Positions 45,193 to 57,600 of a stretch of DNA of 64,000 nucleotides are shown here, piece by piece. The notes under the pieces were generated by a model. It was given only the letters and a program-made list of their open reading frames with translations, searched no databases and had not been told where the DNA came from. Position numbers and translations under genes: made by a program. Position 1 is the first letter of the stretch. Each line of letters opens with the position of its first letter. Source of the DNA: Humulus lupulus (taxonomy: Eukaryota; Streptophyta; Magnoliopsida; Rosales; Cannabaceae). The stretch spans positions 97,799,868 through 97,863,867 of the forward strand of contig NC_084797.1 of assembly GCF_963169125.1 (NCBI RefSeq), written 5' to 3'.

Positions 45193-47058
45193 TGTTGGGG
45201 TTTTATGCCCTAATTAAAACCCAATTTCTTTGTAATCTCATTTATTATCAATAAAAGAATAGAAATTAATTTTTGACTTGGTCAATCACTTTGCTCACAT
45301 ATTTTATTTTCATGATTATTTGTTTAATATAAACTTCTATTAAATCCTAAGCATATAGTTAATCTTATTTATAGTGACATAATCACAGTGGAATATAAAT
45401 ATGATTATATGCTCAAACATAAGTTAGTCCTAAGATTAGTCAGTGCACAGGATTTACACTGACTTGCCAATCTACGATATGATCTACTTACACATTGCAG
45501 TGTTATGTTCTTTCCAAAATTAGCAAAGTAGATAAGATCGAATGCATTTGTTACATTAGACTAGACCGATATTGACAGTAGATAGAATAAGTAAACACAC
45601 TGTTATTATCTATTCTAGTAATATCATATAGTTGACCATAGGTCAATTCAATCTCAATTCTGAGTGGTTAGTATTCTAACTTATTGTATTATTTGAGTTT
45701 TTTGACTTGTTCATTATCAGCTTACCCTACGGACTAGCCCATACTTACATCTTGGGAACTCGGTAGTATAATTGAGTGGGAGTGTTAATCATAGATATGA
45801 ACATCTATAGCTTCTGATGAAGAAGTAAAAGGATGCTTTCCTTTTAGTTTGGTTCAAAATGCTAAATGATAGAGATTTCATTTCAGTAATTGATATTAGT
45901 TTACTAAAATATCATTTGCAAGGAACTAAGTTTTTTAAGGATAAAATACAATGAGAGATAAAACGGTATTTTAGTCCCATCTCATTGTAGACTGTCTATA
46001 AAGGATTGAGTGACAATTATGGTTGTAACAATGGATAATTAATAACCTATCTATATTGGGTATAGAGCGTTCTATAAATTCAAGAGTGCAATTATGAGTC
46101 TTTAGTGGAGTGACGAGGAATTAATAAGTTAGTAAATTTATTTGTTAAATTTATGATAACTTTTTGGAACTTGATTTCATAGGCCCATGGTCTCCATTGT
46201 ACCTTGGATAAAATCATCTAGATAGTCTCAATCAATTGATTTAATTTTCAATTAGAATTATCAAAGTTGACCAGGTCAATTTTGGATAGTTTCACAGAGT
46301 TATACAATTTAGAGAAGAAAAGAGATTTTAGGGTAGATTTATTAATTAAGATAAATTGGTGTATGAATTAATAAATAAGTTTAAATCAAGGTTCAAATTA
46401 TAAATAATTAATTTGATAAGTGATTTAAATAATTATTTAATAAATTAAATCAATAGAAAATAATACAGACCTTGATTTTAAGTCTAATGGGTTATAATTA
46501 AATGAGAAATTTCACGGGCCTAAAGCCCATGATAATTTCGACCTAATGGCTGATATTACCTATTATGTTATTGATTTTTTAATTAAATAAATGACCTAAT
46601 TAAGCCTATAAAAGTAATGCTAAGTGAGAGTTGAGAAAAAGAGATCGACATATGATCAGAAGATCTATTTTTTATGCTTTTGGGGTTTAGACTCTCTCTA
46701 CAACAAAAGTCTTTTTCTATGCCTCTAAATTCTCTTCTCTTCTTCTTCTCTTTGTATCTATCTCATGTGTTGAGAATTTCTCACTCTAGTCTAGGTGATT
46801 CTAGGGAAACTTTGGAAGGCTGTGAAGATAATTGAAGATCGGTTCAGTTTCTTGGTGATACTCTGCAATTGAAAGGATACAAGGGTTAGAGAAATTTAAG
46901 GAATGACTAATACATTCTGATGCATATAATGTAAGTGTTCTTATCATTATCTTTGTTTAAATTCAATTGTAGAAACATGTTCTAGTTTTTCTTATATTAA
47001 TTTGTTAATATATGATTTACATGAAAATAAACAAGATCATGTATAAGTTTTCCCAACA
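45193..47058 (+). mobile_element. 3' LTR of the composite Copia element (1866 bp)
   Basis: Preceded by the purine tract AAGTGGGAG at about 45182-45190. Starts TGTTGGGGTTTT and ends CCCAACA, followed by CAAAG, the duplication that pairs with 7571-7575 rather than with the sequence before 37031. It is therefore probably a recombinant of the inner and outer 3' LTRs. Confidence 0.9.
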
Positions 47059-47427
47059 CAAAGGACTTAGAGAACTTCCTCTTTGACAGGGAGCATTACT
47101 TCAAAGCCGTGAGAGTTGAATCAGAAGATGGCAAGGTCGCCATGGCAACAATGTACTTGTCCACAGATGCTAAAGTGTGGTGGAGGACAAAGTATGATGA
47201 CATTCAGAACGATAGAAGCACCATAGCAGCATGGGAAGATCTAAAGAGAGAATTGAAGACGCAATTTCTCCCTGAAAATGTTGCCTACATAGATTGTCGC
47301 CAATTGAGAGAGCTGAAGCATACTGGACCAATCTGAGAATACATGAAGAAATGCTCTGGGCTGATGCTTGATAACAATGACATGTCTGAAGTGGACCAGC
47401 TCTTTGCCTTTTTGGAAGATTTGAAGT
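47059..47427 (+). pseudogene. Chromovirus-like gag, 3' half
   Basis: After the duplication CAAAG the frame from 7575 resumes with DLENFLFDREHYFKAV. It continues through AMATMYLSTDAKVWWRTKYD and WEDLKRELKTQF, the conserved Ty3/Gypsy gag core, to a TGA at 47334-47336. Similar sequence goes on in frame to about 47427, where an LTR is inserted. It carries the conserved tryptophans of the gag core. Confidence 0.85.
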
Positions 47428-48058
47428 TGTAACATCCCAAATTTGCTAATAAGGCTTAGTGCCTTGATTAGCGTGTCGGGAGGGAAATAATTGATTTAAT
47501 TGTATTATTACGTGATTAATTACGATATATGTGCATTAATACTTAATTACATGAGTTATAATATAATGTAAATATATATATGCATGCTTAGGAGAATTAA
47601 ATATGCATGTGGGCCCGTTCTTATTAATAAGGGCATATTTGTAATTTTGACCCATTGAGGGAATAAATATGATTGTGTGTGTGCTCTGCTTGAGACCACA
47701 TTATTGTGGAGATATATTTGAGATGTGTGGTCTGAGGCGGTCCTAGGGAGCGGAATAGTCACAATGGGGTCTGATACCCGGCTCAAGGTGAGCCTAGGGG
47801 TATTTTGGGAACTTAGCGCGTGTTTGGGGTTACCGGGTAACAGGTAGCTATTTAGCGATTATTTGGGTATGCCAGGATTAATTGGGGATTTATAGGAATA
47901 CTCGAGGAATTAGCGGGAATGTGGCAAATGACGGATTTACCCTTGGTGTTTTTAAAGGGCTAAGAGTTAAGTTAGGGGCATATTGGTCATTTTCAAAGGA
48001 TAGACTTGGACTTGTACCTCAGGACTAGAACTAATCAGAAGAAACACACTCTCAAACC

Positions 48059-48118
<60 letters not shown>

Positions 48119-49469
48119 TTCTTGTGCATCACCCTCTCTCACTCTAACTTTGGGAAGTTTTGGCACTTTGGAGAATTAGCTCAAGGAATTAGAGATTTGA
48201 AGCTTGGGGACTGGGAATTGAAGTTGGGATTAAGTGGGAACAACTCAAGGGAAACGAATTCTCAGGTTGAGGTAAGGGATATACTTTGATTCTTGGTAGT
48301 TTCTGCTGTAATTTTGGGGATTTTCTTGAGATATAAACCTTAGGTCTGATTTTGGATTTTGGTAAGGCTTTGGGGTAGTTAAGCTGATCATGTTGTATTG
48401 ATATGGATTTTGGACACAATTATTGGTTTAAGTTTTGATTTGGGTGGATTTCAGTGCTTTTGGCTCAATGAAAACACAGGAAATTCTGGGTTCTGGAGCT
48501 CGAGCAGCAGCCCTCATGAACCCAGAAGGTTTAGGAAGTTTCTGAAACTGTCCAGGCATCGCGGCGCAAGTTGAGGCACGCCGCAGCCCGTGTCCCCAAG
48601 GAGAGAGCCTTGGGGCTCTCTGACTTATAGCGCGACGTGAATCTAGGGGGCTGGTTCGTAGCTCAAACTAGGGGAAATGGCCAAAACAGGTTTTAAGCTC
48701 AGGAACCCAAACGTAAGGGCTTGGGAAGGATTCTACTACCAGGTTTAGTAGAATTCGAGATCCCGGAGTCTAGAATATTATTTCGAAGTTCTTAATTGTT
48801 GTAGGGTTTGATAGATATTTATTATTACTGAGTTGTGACTAGGTTTTACTGCTAAAGCTCAGGTTTAGGGGATCGTGCTCGGGATCGCACTATACGGTCA
48901 GCTCTAAACACAGGTAAGAAAATTGTTTGTGCCCGTAGAGTAGGGCATGGCCCGATTATCTATGTTTTGTGTTATGCATGAATGCTTATAATTTTTATTC
49001 CATGTTTGTGTGAATATGACTGGTCGGCGAAGGCCGGGATCGGCGAAAGCCAGGAACGACAATAAGCATGCTAAATCAAGGTCGAATGGCAATAAGTATT
49101 TTGAATGCTGGCCACCATGGCATGGCCGTCTAGGGTGTGGTACTCACCCATTCGGTGAAGACCTTGAACCAGGTGCCTGATAATGCATCGTGGTCGGAAT
49201 AGGCCGCTATGTGAATAGTCTGATGTATCTGCTTAAAGTTATTCATTTACTAGAATGAATTGTTATATATGCTATGTGTGTGGAGTTTTCTTGTCGGGCC
49301 TTCGCTCACGGGTGCTCTATGGTGTAGGTAAGGGCAAGGGAAAGGTCAACTAAGCATGAGTTGGAGGGCATGGAGTGGCGCGTACATGTTTGGTCTACTT
49401 GGCTGCCATGGCTGGGGTAGTTTTGAGGAACACTGTGTAAACATCTGATTTTGTTGCGTAGATCGACTG
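47428..49469 (+). mobile_element. Tekay-type LTR interrupted by a Copia element
   Basis: Starts TGTAACATCCCAAATTTGC, closely related to 4385. The preceding bases are GAAGT, the expected left target duplication; the right end is not in the window. The LTR is cut at 49469 by a minus-strand Copia LTR; GACTG at 49465-49469 is the presumed duplication. It contains a long (CT)n run and a short version of the GGC-rich repeat near 49020-49065. Confidence 0.8.
48063..48115. repeat. (CT)n microsatellite
   Basis: About 26 uninterrupted CT units inside the LTR. Confidence 0.97.
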
Positions 49470-50304
49470 TGTTGGGGGAGAGTGAGATAACACCACCACA
49501 AGAAACAGAATCTACACAGAATTTGGATTGACAAAGACTAAAAAAAGATTGAGAAAGAACATGAAAACCCAAGTAGAACAATGGTGTCCTTCAACTTTGA
49601 TGAAGCTCCTAAACCCTAGGCAAGATCACCACTTTGAGAAAATCCTTGACCCAACCCTTGAGAAATCCAAACACAAAACAAGGCTTATACATGTTGCAAA
49701 ACGTTGTCCTAATACTCTATTTCCCAGCCACCATTGATGCTTGAGGCCTTCTCTAGAGGAAATGAGGATTGAGATTGAACAAGCCTTCAACTCTCAAAGT
49801 CAAGCACTTTCTTGGAGAGTTCTTGGAGAAAACTTAGAGATTCTTGGAGCTAGAGAGAGAGGGGTAGAGAGAGATTAGAGAGAGTGATCAAATTCCCCAA
49901 AACACTAATTTTTACCCTTATATACATTAGGCACTGTCATTATGTCTAACCAATAGAATTATACTTGAAAAACACGTCATTTAGAGCATTTACGATATTT
50001 CACGTAATACAGTAGACAATGCAGAAACCCTAGCTTTCAGACGATGTCTTGCCTTTTGGGTGGCGACGTATCGCCACCCTTTCTGACTTTGGACACTTCA
50101 AAATGTTCCAAAATTTCTCTAAATGCCACCAAACGTTTTGGGAACCCTTAGATACTCTCATGTATCACTTTGGACCCAAATTTGCACTTTATAAGTGCCT
50201 ACAATTAAAACTCAAATTCACATCTTCAATATGTGAATTCTACTAAGTGTTTATACCTTGCTTGTATTTTAACACTTATCATTTGTATTTAACCAATCAT
50301 AACA
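49470..50304 (-). mobile_element. 3' LTR of a minus-strand Copia element (835 bp)
   Basis: The plus strand starts TGTTGGGGGAGAGTG and ends CATAACA. On the minus strand it is preceded by the purine tract AGTAGGGGA at about 50315-50306, so it is the 3' LTR of the Copia pol remains to its right. The 5' LTR should lie beyond Tat-B, outside the window. Confidence 0.85.
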
Positions 50305-51023
50305 ATCCCCTACTTGGTTAAATCCAAGTCGCATTCTCTAGCTTAAACAGTTTTGGTGCATAAAATAAAGTGTCTTTCGGTTTGAACTTTACCTTAGTGA
50401 AAATAACACAAAGTCTTATCGAAATCATTAGTTGCTTAAAGCTTTAACCAAGTATTCCATATGATAACACTGGTGATACCTCACACACCTCCACCACATC
50501 TTTTGTTTTTCTACTTTCTCGCTTAGTACTATCATGGTCATGTGCTCATCTCTTCATGGACTTTCCGAGGAGAAATTCTAACTCCCATGAGAGGTGGCAC
50601 CACCTCTAAGTCCACATAGGTGAAGTTATTACAGCATATTTGCTACCTTTATAGATTCTTGTTACACTTAACTAAACTTCATTACAAGTCCTAGACTTAA
50701 CCCTAACTCAGTAGCAACCAACACTAACCATCTCGGATGGAACTCATCATAAATTTAGTGTTAAAAACTATTCACTTATCAATGACTTGTTCTTACCCAT
50801 TACACTCTTTCCCTTGATTTGTACAAGTTGAGAGATGGGTTTCCATCATTAGTGAATATATTGTTCTAGGAGTTTCAATTCCATCCCTTTTGAAGTAGAA
50901 CTTACTAACCTTCTCCCAAGAGGTTTTGTAAATGGATTCCTAAGCCACTTGGCCTCTTTGCCAGTTGCAACTAAAGCTATAAACTTCGCTTCCATGGTTG
51001 AGTGTGATATACACGTTTGCCTC
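50305..51023 (-). pseudogene. Copia RNase H end and 3' untranslated region
   Basis: On the minus strand, QTCISHSTMEAKFIAL near 51015-50965 is the conserved Copia RNase H segment, and WLRN follows. The last coding part is shortened and leads to a stop near 50849. The remainder to 50305 is non-coding. The frame is continuous with 52371 onward once the solo LTR is ignored. Confidence 0.8.
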
Positions 51024-52370
51024 TGTTGGAAATATGCACTGAAAGCATATGTAGTAGACATTGTTTTATGAAATAATTAAATGAATTGAATTTTGTATGC
51101 ATATATTTTATGGACTATATTATTCTGTGATAATATTATGTAAATATCAGGAAAATTCCTAAGTTCATACATGTGATCTCAAACACGTATTGGTACAGGA
51201 GGATTGTGTTTGAGATAAATGAACTTGAATAGTTCACAGTAAAATAAAGTTATGGAATCTTTAGATTAATTACTGCAAGTACGGTCCACTAGTATTATGA
51301 ATACATGTGATCTAGATCCGGATCACTACTGTGGTAAGACACTTTAGTGGAGGTGCTTTATATATTAGAGAATATATAGAACTGGACCAGATATGTTTAT
51401 TAATACTTAGTTAAATACTGTTTCAAAGTATTAATTAAATATATCAACTGATGATCATATACAAATAGATCTTAATCCTGAAGTTACTATGATCATATTT
51501 AATTAATTGGTAGAATTAATTAAATATCTTTATTTGAGTGAGAGATAATTATCTGATAAGTTCAAATTGGATTTGAATTTAAAATATTAATATTTATTCA
51601 AATAATTAATTATATTTGATAATTAATTAAAAAGATAATTAATTTAAATTTGAATTCAAATTTGAATTAGTTATCAGGTTGTTAGATCTTATCTAATAAA
51701 GCAGTTGAATAAAAAATTAAATAAAAATTGAAAAACCAACATCCCTAAAATTAGGGATGCTACACGTGCACACATTGTGTGTGGCGTGTATGGCAAATTT
51801 CAGGGATAGGATTTTCAATTTTATTTAATTAATTAATTAATTAAAAAAGTAAATTATAAAATGGTTACAGATTTATTTTTAAAGTTTGAATATTTTCTTT
51901 TAAGTATGACTAATCAGAAAAATATTTAGATAAGTGTGACAACTCAGTCTATTCGCTCTGTGAAAAATAGAACGATATTTTTCTCTCCCTGAAAAATAAA
52001 GAACCAATTCTCAGGCCTATTCTCTTGATCTCATGTGTTGAGTACATCAAGTAGAATCACAAATAAACTATCCTTCATTCTCTAAGTGCCCACACACTTC
52101 TTGAGGTGTAGGGAACGCATTGGAAGATCTTGGTGTGAGTGCGTGGGAGCGACTTGGATAGGAAGATCGTTCTAAATACGAAAAGATAGCAAGGACACTT
52201 GATAGGCTTCAAGAGGTATGATTTCTATTATTATCTTGCTTATGATTAATGTATGTATATTAATGGATCCGCATATTTAAAGGTAGTTTAAATATGTTAC
52301 AAAAAATTTGTTGTACACTGGGCCAACCCCACCACCATTCCGCTGCGTATTAGGAAACTCGTTCCTTACA
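51024..52370 (+). mobile_element. Solo Copia-type LTR, 1347 bp
   Basis: Starts TGTTGGAAATATGC and ends GTTCCTTACA, flanked by GCCTC at 51019-51023 and 52371-52375. No interior or partner LTR is present. It is inserted in the RNase H region of the minus-strand Copia element and belongs to a different LTR family from the other Copia elements here. Confidence 0.9.
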
Positions 52371-53688
52371 GCCTCTTGAAACCCCATGAGATTGCACCTC
52401 CTCCAAAACTAAACACTCAACCGGTGTTGGAGAGATGATCTCCAACTCCCGATATCCAATTAGCATCGGAATATCCTTCAAGTATATTTGGAAAAAATTT
52501 ATAGTGAAGACTATATTCTCTGTACCCTTAAGATAACAAAGAATTCTCTCAATAGCTTTCCAATGTTTGATACTTAGATTGCTAGTAAACCTACTAAGTT
52601 TACTAATCGCATATGCAATATCCGTTCTTATGCAATGAGCAGTGTACATTAGACTTTCTATTGCACTTGCATATTCCAATTGAGTCATTGCTCTTCATTC
52701 ATTCTTTTCAAACTTCATGTTTGAATCAAATGGTGTATGTGCCTCTTTGATTTTGAGATGACTAAATTTGTCGAGCACTTTCTTAACATAGTGGGTTTGA
52801 CTCAACACAAAACCCCCACTATTCCTTCTAACTTTCATACCTAGAATGGTATCCACCTCACCAAGGTCTTTCATTTTAAAGTTAGAAGATAGAAACCTCT
52901 TCGTTTCCATTACTCCTTTCATGTCATTACTCAAAATCAACATATCATCTGCATATAGACATATAAGTATGACAAAGTCACCATAAGTCTTAGAGTATAA
53001 GCACTTGTCCGCATTGTTGTGTCTAAATCCATTAGAAACAATGACTTTATCAAACTTCTCATGCCATTGTTTTGGAGCTTGTTTCAAACCATATAATGAT
53101 TTGACAAGTCTACACACTTTATGTTCATTTCCTTGAAGAACAAAACATGTTGGTTGTTCCATATAGACCTCCTCCTTGAGATCCCCATTTAGGAATGTTG
53201 TATTGACAACCATTTGGTGAACATAAAGGTTGTATATAGATGATAAGGCAAACAACAACCTTATAGAACTATTTCTTGCTACCAGTGCATATGTGTGAAA
53301 TAATATATTCCATCTCTTTGTTTGAATCTTTTGGTTACTAACCTAGCCTTGAAGGTTTGTATGGTGCCATCGGTATGGTATTTCTTTCTAAATACACATT
53401 TGCACCTAATTGGTTTGGACCCCTTTGGAAGGTCACCCAATTCCTAAGTGTGGTTTGACATAATTGAATCCATTTCATCATTAATTTCCTCTTTCCAAAA
53501 AGTGGAGTCCCTTGAGGACATTACTTCCTTGAAGGTTTTGGGATCATCTTCTATTTGAAGTACCATTGGATGTTTCCAAGTAACTTCCTCATTGTTACCT
53601 TCATCAAGGTATAGTGTCTCTATTGGAGAACACTTCTCACTTGATCCCAAATCTTTGAGCCTTTGGCTCCTTCTAAGCAATTGAGGTT
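52371..53688 (-). pseudogene. Copia RT and RNase H fragments
   Basis: On the minus strand, from 53680: a RRSQRLKDLG-like linker and the start of RT (FKEVMSSRDSTFWKEEINDE near 53550). Next come TTFLNGDLKEEVYMEQP near 53205, SLYGLKQAPKQWHEKF near 53100, YADD at about 52955-52944, and the connection YASAIESLMY near 52670. RNase H begins near 52450. Frames are interrupted near 53440-53260 and 52690. Tat-B cuts the gene at 53688 after AGGTT (53684-53688), the presumed left target duplication. Confidence 0.85.
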
Positions 53689-54577
53689 TGTTATCCAGAT
53701 TTCCGGATAGCGTTTAGACTGATGACCTCAGGGAAGCAGAATTATCGATGTCTTTCACGGAGGGTGACCAGAGCTCGCGGATGGACAGAAAGGCTTCGCC
53801 TCTCCTGTTTAGTATCCGGATTACTCTTCCAAGTAGGCACAACACAGAAACTCGTCGACTCTCCCGGACTCCCGAAGGATACCCCTCGGGGAGGCCCCTT
53901 CCAGGAGAGGCTCTTCGAGTGGTCTCCGCAGAAACAGTTCCGTGCCTCGCACAGAACAAAACCGAACGGTCGAGTCCGGGAGAAGGCATATTTGGAATGA
54001 TATCCGTCTGACACAGGATCCCGCCTGACACGCCCGTCAGGTCAAAGCCGCACACATCCCAGCACGCCTAAGGGTACCTTTTCGCCTACTGTTCCGCTGA
54101 CAACTTGGAAAAGACGGCTGACTTTGTGTGTTCCCCATACTTTCACGTAAATATACCCACATAGAGTCTGGTAGCCATGCTACTACAGTAATTGTATCCC
54201 CTATTTATGGCTGGTGTAATTAAGACTCATGTACGTAGAGAAAAACCCTAATCCGAAACCCTAGCTATAAAGACCCCTTCATTTTACAAGGAGGGGGACG
54301 ACCAACAAATCACATAGCAAAAACTCTACCAAAATCTCTCTAGCTTCATCTTCTTCAAGAGAACCCGAGAGAAACATTGTGAGTGTGTGAAGTTCTTGTG
54401 CACCAGCCATCTTACTGTAACCTTTTCCAAGTATAATAACATCGACTCGTGGACTAGGGCTTGTTAACGCCTGAACCACGTAAAAACACTGTTTGTTTAG
54501 TTACATTTCAGCATTTCTACAGTTCTTATCTTTTTATTATTCTGTTAATTATTCGTTTCCGAAAAACTCGGTAAACA
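53689..54577 (+). repeat. Tat-B 5' LTR (889 bp)
   Basis: Starts TGTTATCCAG and ends GGTAAACA. TATAAA is at 54266-54271, preceded by AAACCCTAA. It differs from the Tat-A LTRs at more sites than those two differ from each other, as expected for a separate insertion. Confidence 0.95.
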
Positions 54578-54664
54578 TTTTGGTGCTTTCATTGAGAGCT
54601 GTAGGAAGTTGTTAGTCAGCTCTTTTTCTGTGTACGTTTTTTGTATTCACTTCGTACTAAAGAG

Positions 54665-57600
54665 ATGGTGACTACGCGAAAATCCGCTGTTGACAAAAAT
54701 GCTACGGTCAACCCCGATACCGTGATGGAAGATGTGGTGCAAAGCGAACCCTTAGACTACCAAGGTGAAGACCCGACATCCCGCCATGATCAGGTCAGTA
54801 CCGAAGATACAACATACTTAGAAGACGAAGAAGAGTATGTCCAAGACGGTTATTACAAGGACGGCTGCTACTATGAGAAGGACCCAGAACTGGTCCAAGT
54901 AGCCGAAGAACTGGTGGCCACTAAGGCCAAGCTTGCTGAGCAGGAGCGCGTCTCCGAAAGAATGCAACGCATGATGGAACGCCTCCAAAGTAAGTTCGGA
55001 GATCTAGGCGACTCGGACGAGGATGCCTCTATTCGAGTTGGTGCTGATGCCCCCATGCCGGATCCAGCCGCTGCTGGACCATCCAAAGCCGCCCCTAACA
55101 AGGGCAAAGAAAAAGTTGGAGAGCCTGTGCGCGCTGACGCCCCTGCACCTCCTAAAGGCGTGAATCACCAGGCCGACTGCCCCCCCCGCGCGCAGAAGGT
55201 CTCTGGCGCTCCTAAGCCCAGACGTCCTTCAGCCCCAAGGGGGCACTCTGTGCCTAAAGGGCCCGGTGCTAAGGCACCCAGGCCTAGGGGAAGGAACAAC
55301 CGCCCCAGTGATTCCGTCAATCAGGACGGTCGGGCTGCGAACTCGCACTCCGAAGATAGCTGGTCCACGGTGGACCTAAGAAGAAGGTTGGAGGCCAAGT
55401 ATGAAAAGGCCAAAGGGGAAAAGGCCCGGCCTCGCGGAGATGACCTCCAAAATCATATTAATGACAAGCTCCGGGGACGTGACCTCCCGGAAAGTGATAC
55501 GAAGAGGCTCGAGGAACAGATTGCTGCCTTGACCAAGCTGGTCCGGAAGCAAAGTGGGGCCCTGTCAGATTCTGAGGAGGAAGACCCGGAACCATGTATT
55601 AGGAGGATCGCGGAAACGTCCCTCCCGGATAACTTCAAAATGCCTCACATAGAATTATATGATGGGAGGACAGACCCGCGTACCCACCTAGCTAAATACA
55701 ATAAAATGATGCAAGTGGCGCGTGTCAGTGAGGACGCCAAATGCATGTGCTTCTCGCTCACCCTTACCAAGTCCACGGAGGACTGGTGGAAAATATTAGC
55801 TCCCGGATCAATCCACAGTTGGAAGGAGCTACAGTCCGCGTTTAGGAGGCAGTTTATTGCTGCCCGCGACCACGACATGGAGGTTGGTTCCTTAACCAAC
55901 ATCAAGCAGCAACCCACTGAGAACCTCAAAGCTTTCATTCAGAGAATGATGGAAGCTGCTGCAAAAACCAAGGTCAGCGATGACATGAAGCTGATCGCCC
56001 TTCAATCGGGCCTTACTGTCGGCTCCCTGCTATGGGGGGAAATGCAAAGGAGACGGGCAGAAACACTGTCCGAATTCATGTCAAAAGCTCAGGGAATCAT
56101 CAACCTTGAGGATGCCTACCAGCAGGCCTTTGGAGTTCCCCCGGCTCCAACCCCTTCCGTGACTGCGCCGAGCTTTGCTTCGCAAGCTCCCGCACCAGCC
56201 CTCACGCTTCCAAGAGCCCGATTCACTCCAAGTGTGTATGGGCCTTCCGCGTCTGCTCAGACGCCGAGTCAAACCCATTTCTCTGGGTACGGAGCAGTAC
56301 AAACCGGATGTAGTATCGCTCCTGGCATGCCGCAGCCGCAAGCGGAAGCCCCAGAACGAAATTTGAGCCAATCGCGGAGCAAACGAAGCGGAAGAAACTC
56401 CAACCGGGGAGACCATTCAAAGAAACCCCGAAAGGACTATGAGCCCAAGTTCACGGAATATACCAGTTTTATAGACTCGCGAGAGAATGTCTATCGGGCG
56501 ACCTGTAATATGGTCAACTACAGGAAGCCCCCGAAAGTGTCTCACGGAGGAAGGCGTCCGCGAGACTCCAATAAAAGGTGTGAGTTCCACGGAGACGTGG
56601 GGCACACCACAAACGAGTGCCTTCAGCTGAAGGATGAGATCGAGTCCCTGGCCAGAGCGGGACACCTCGGTCAGTGGGTGAGGATACCCATTATCTATCC
56701 CGGACAGGGGATAGTTCACGGAGCTGCGTATTCCCCGGGACAGAGGGGGGCCGCTAGCGCTCCTGGAGCCGGTCACCCCCAAACTCCCGGGTCTCAGTTC
56801 CCCGCACTTCCTGCTCCACCCGCTCCGGCGCCCATTGCCTTATTGGCTCCAGGACCAGGTAACCCATATCCGCCCGGCCTTGCACCGCCACCCGTTGACG
56901 GACACGTCGCCACCATTTCCGGAGGACCACACCTGGCCGGAAGCACCCGCAACTCCCAGAAGAGGTACTTGAGGGAGTTAGAGCACGCCGAGGAGATGTG
57001 CGCCTTGGTCCAATCACCTGCTCAACGTCCCCGAATGATGGATCTTCCCATCACCTTCACGGAGGACGATGCTCGACATGTGCACTTCCCCCACAACGAT
57101 CCCCTCGTGGTGGAAGCCCAGATTGCCAATAAGAAGGTCGCACGGATCTTGATCGATAACGGAAGCTCCGTGAACATCCTCTTCAAAGCGGCCTTCCACG
57201 CGATCGGATTGACCGAGACAGACCTGGCCCCATGCCCCATCCAGCTTCAAGGTTTCAATGGGGACGCACTCATGCCATTAGGCAAAATTCAACTTCCAGT
57301 CACCCTCAGAGGAGAAAGCGACGCTTGTGCCTTCAAGCATAGCACATTCGTGGTGGTCGACTGCCCCACGGCGTATAATGCCATCTTAGGCCGACCGGTC
57401 CTGATCGATTGTGGGGCCATAACCTCGATATGCCACTTATGCTTGAAGTTTCCATGCGACGATGGGCGTATTGGCACCCTCCGAGGAGACCAAAGAAGTG
57501 CACGGAGCTGTTATAACGTCTCCGTCCGAGCCGTCTACACGGTCCGAGAGACGTTTGCTGCCATTCCTTTGGCGGAAGTATTGCCAGAAACTGAGGGTGC

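Larger units (their letters stand above)
7576..47058 (+). mobile_element. Composite, self-nested Copia insertion of 39.5 kb
   Basis: The outer ends are a Copia LTR start (TGTTGGGGTTTTATGCCC at 7576) and an LTR end (CCCAACA at 47058). They are flanked by the same 5-bp duplication CAAAG at 7571-7575 and 47059-47063, and the gag frame of the host element continues across. Three Copia LTRs of one family are present: 7576-23986 (interrupted and truncated), 37031-38901 and 45193-47058. The simplest history is a Copia element that received a second Copia copy in its leader (junction at 37030/37031), then lost its own remaining interior when the two right-hand LTRs recombined. Later insertions are a Tat element, a Cassandra solo LTR and Tekay-type elements. 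Confidence 0.8.

Noticed and set aside
49528..49737. 69-codon plus-strand frame MTKTKKRLRKNMKTQ as a gene
   Set aside because: It lies within the 3' LTR of the minus-strand Copia element and shows no conserved domain.
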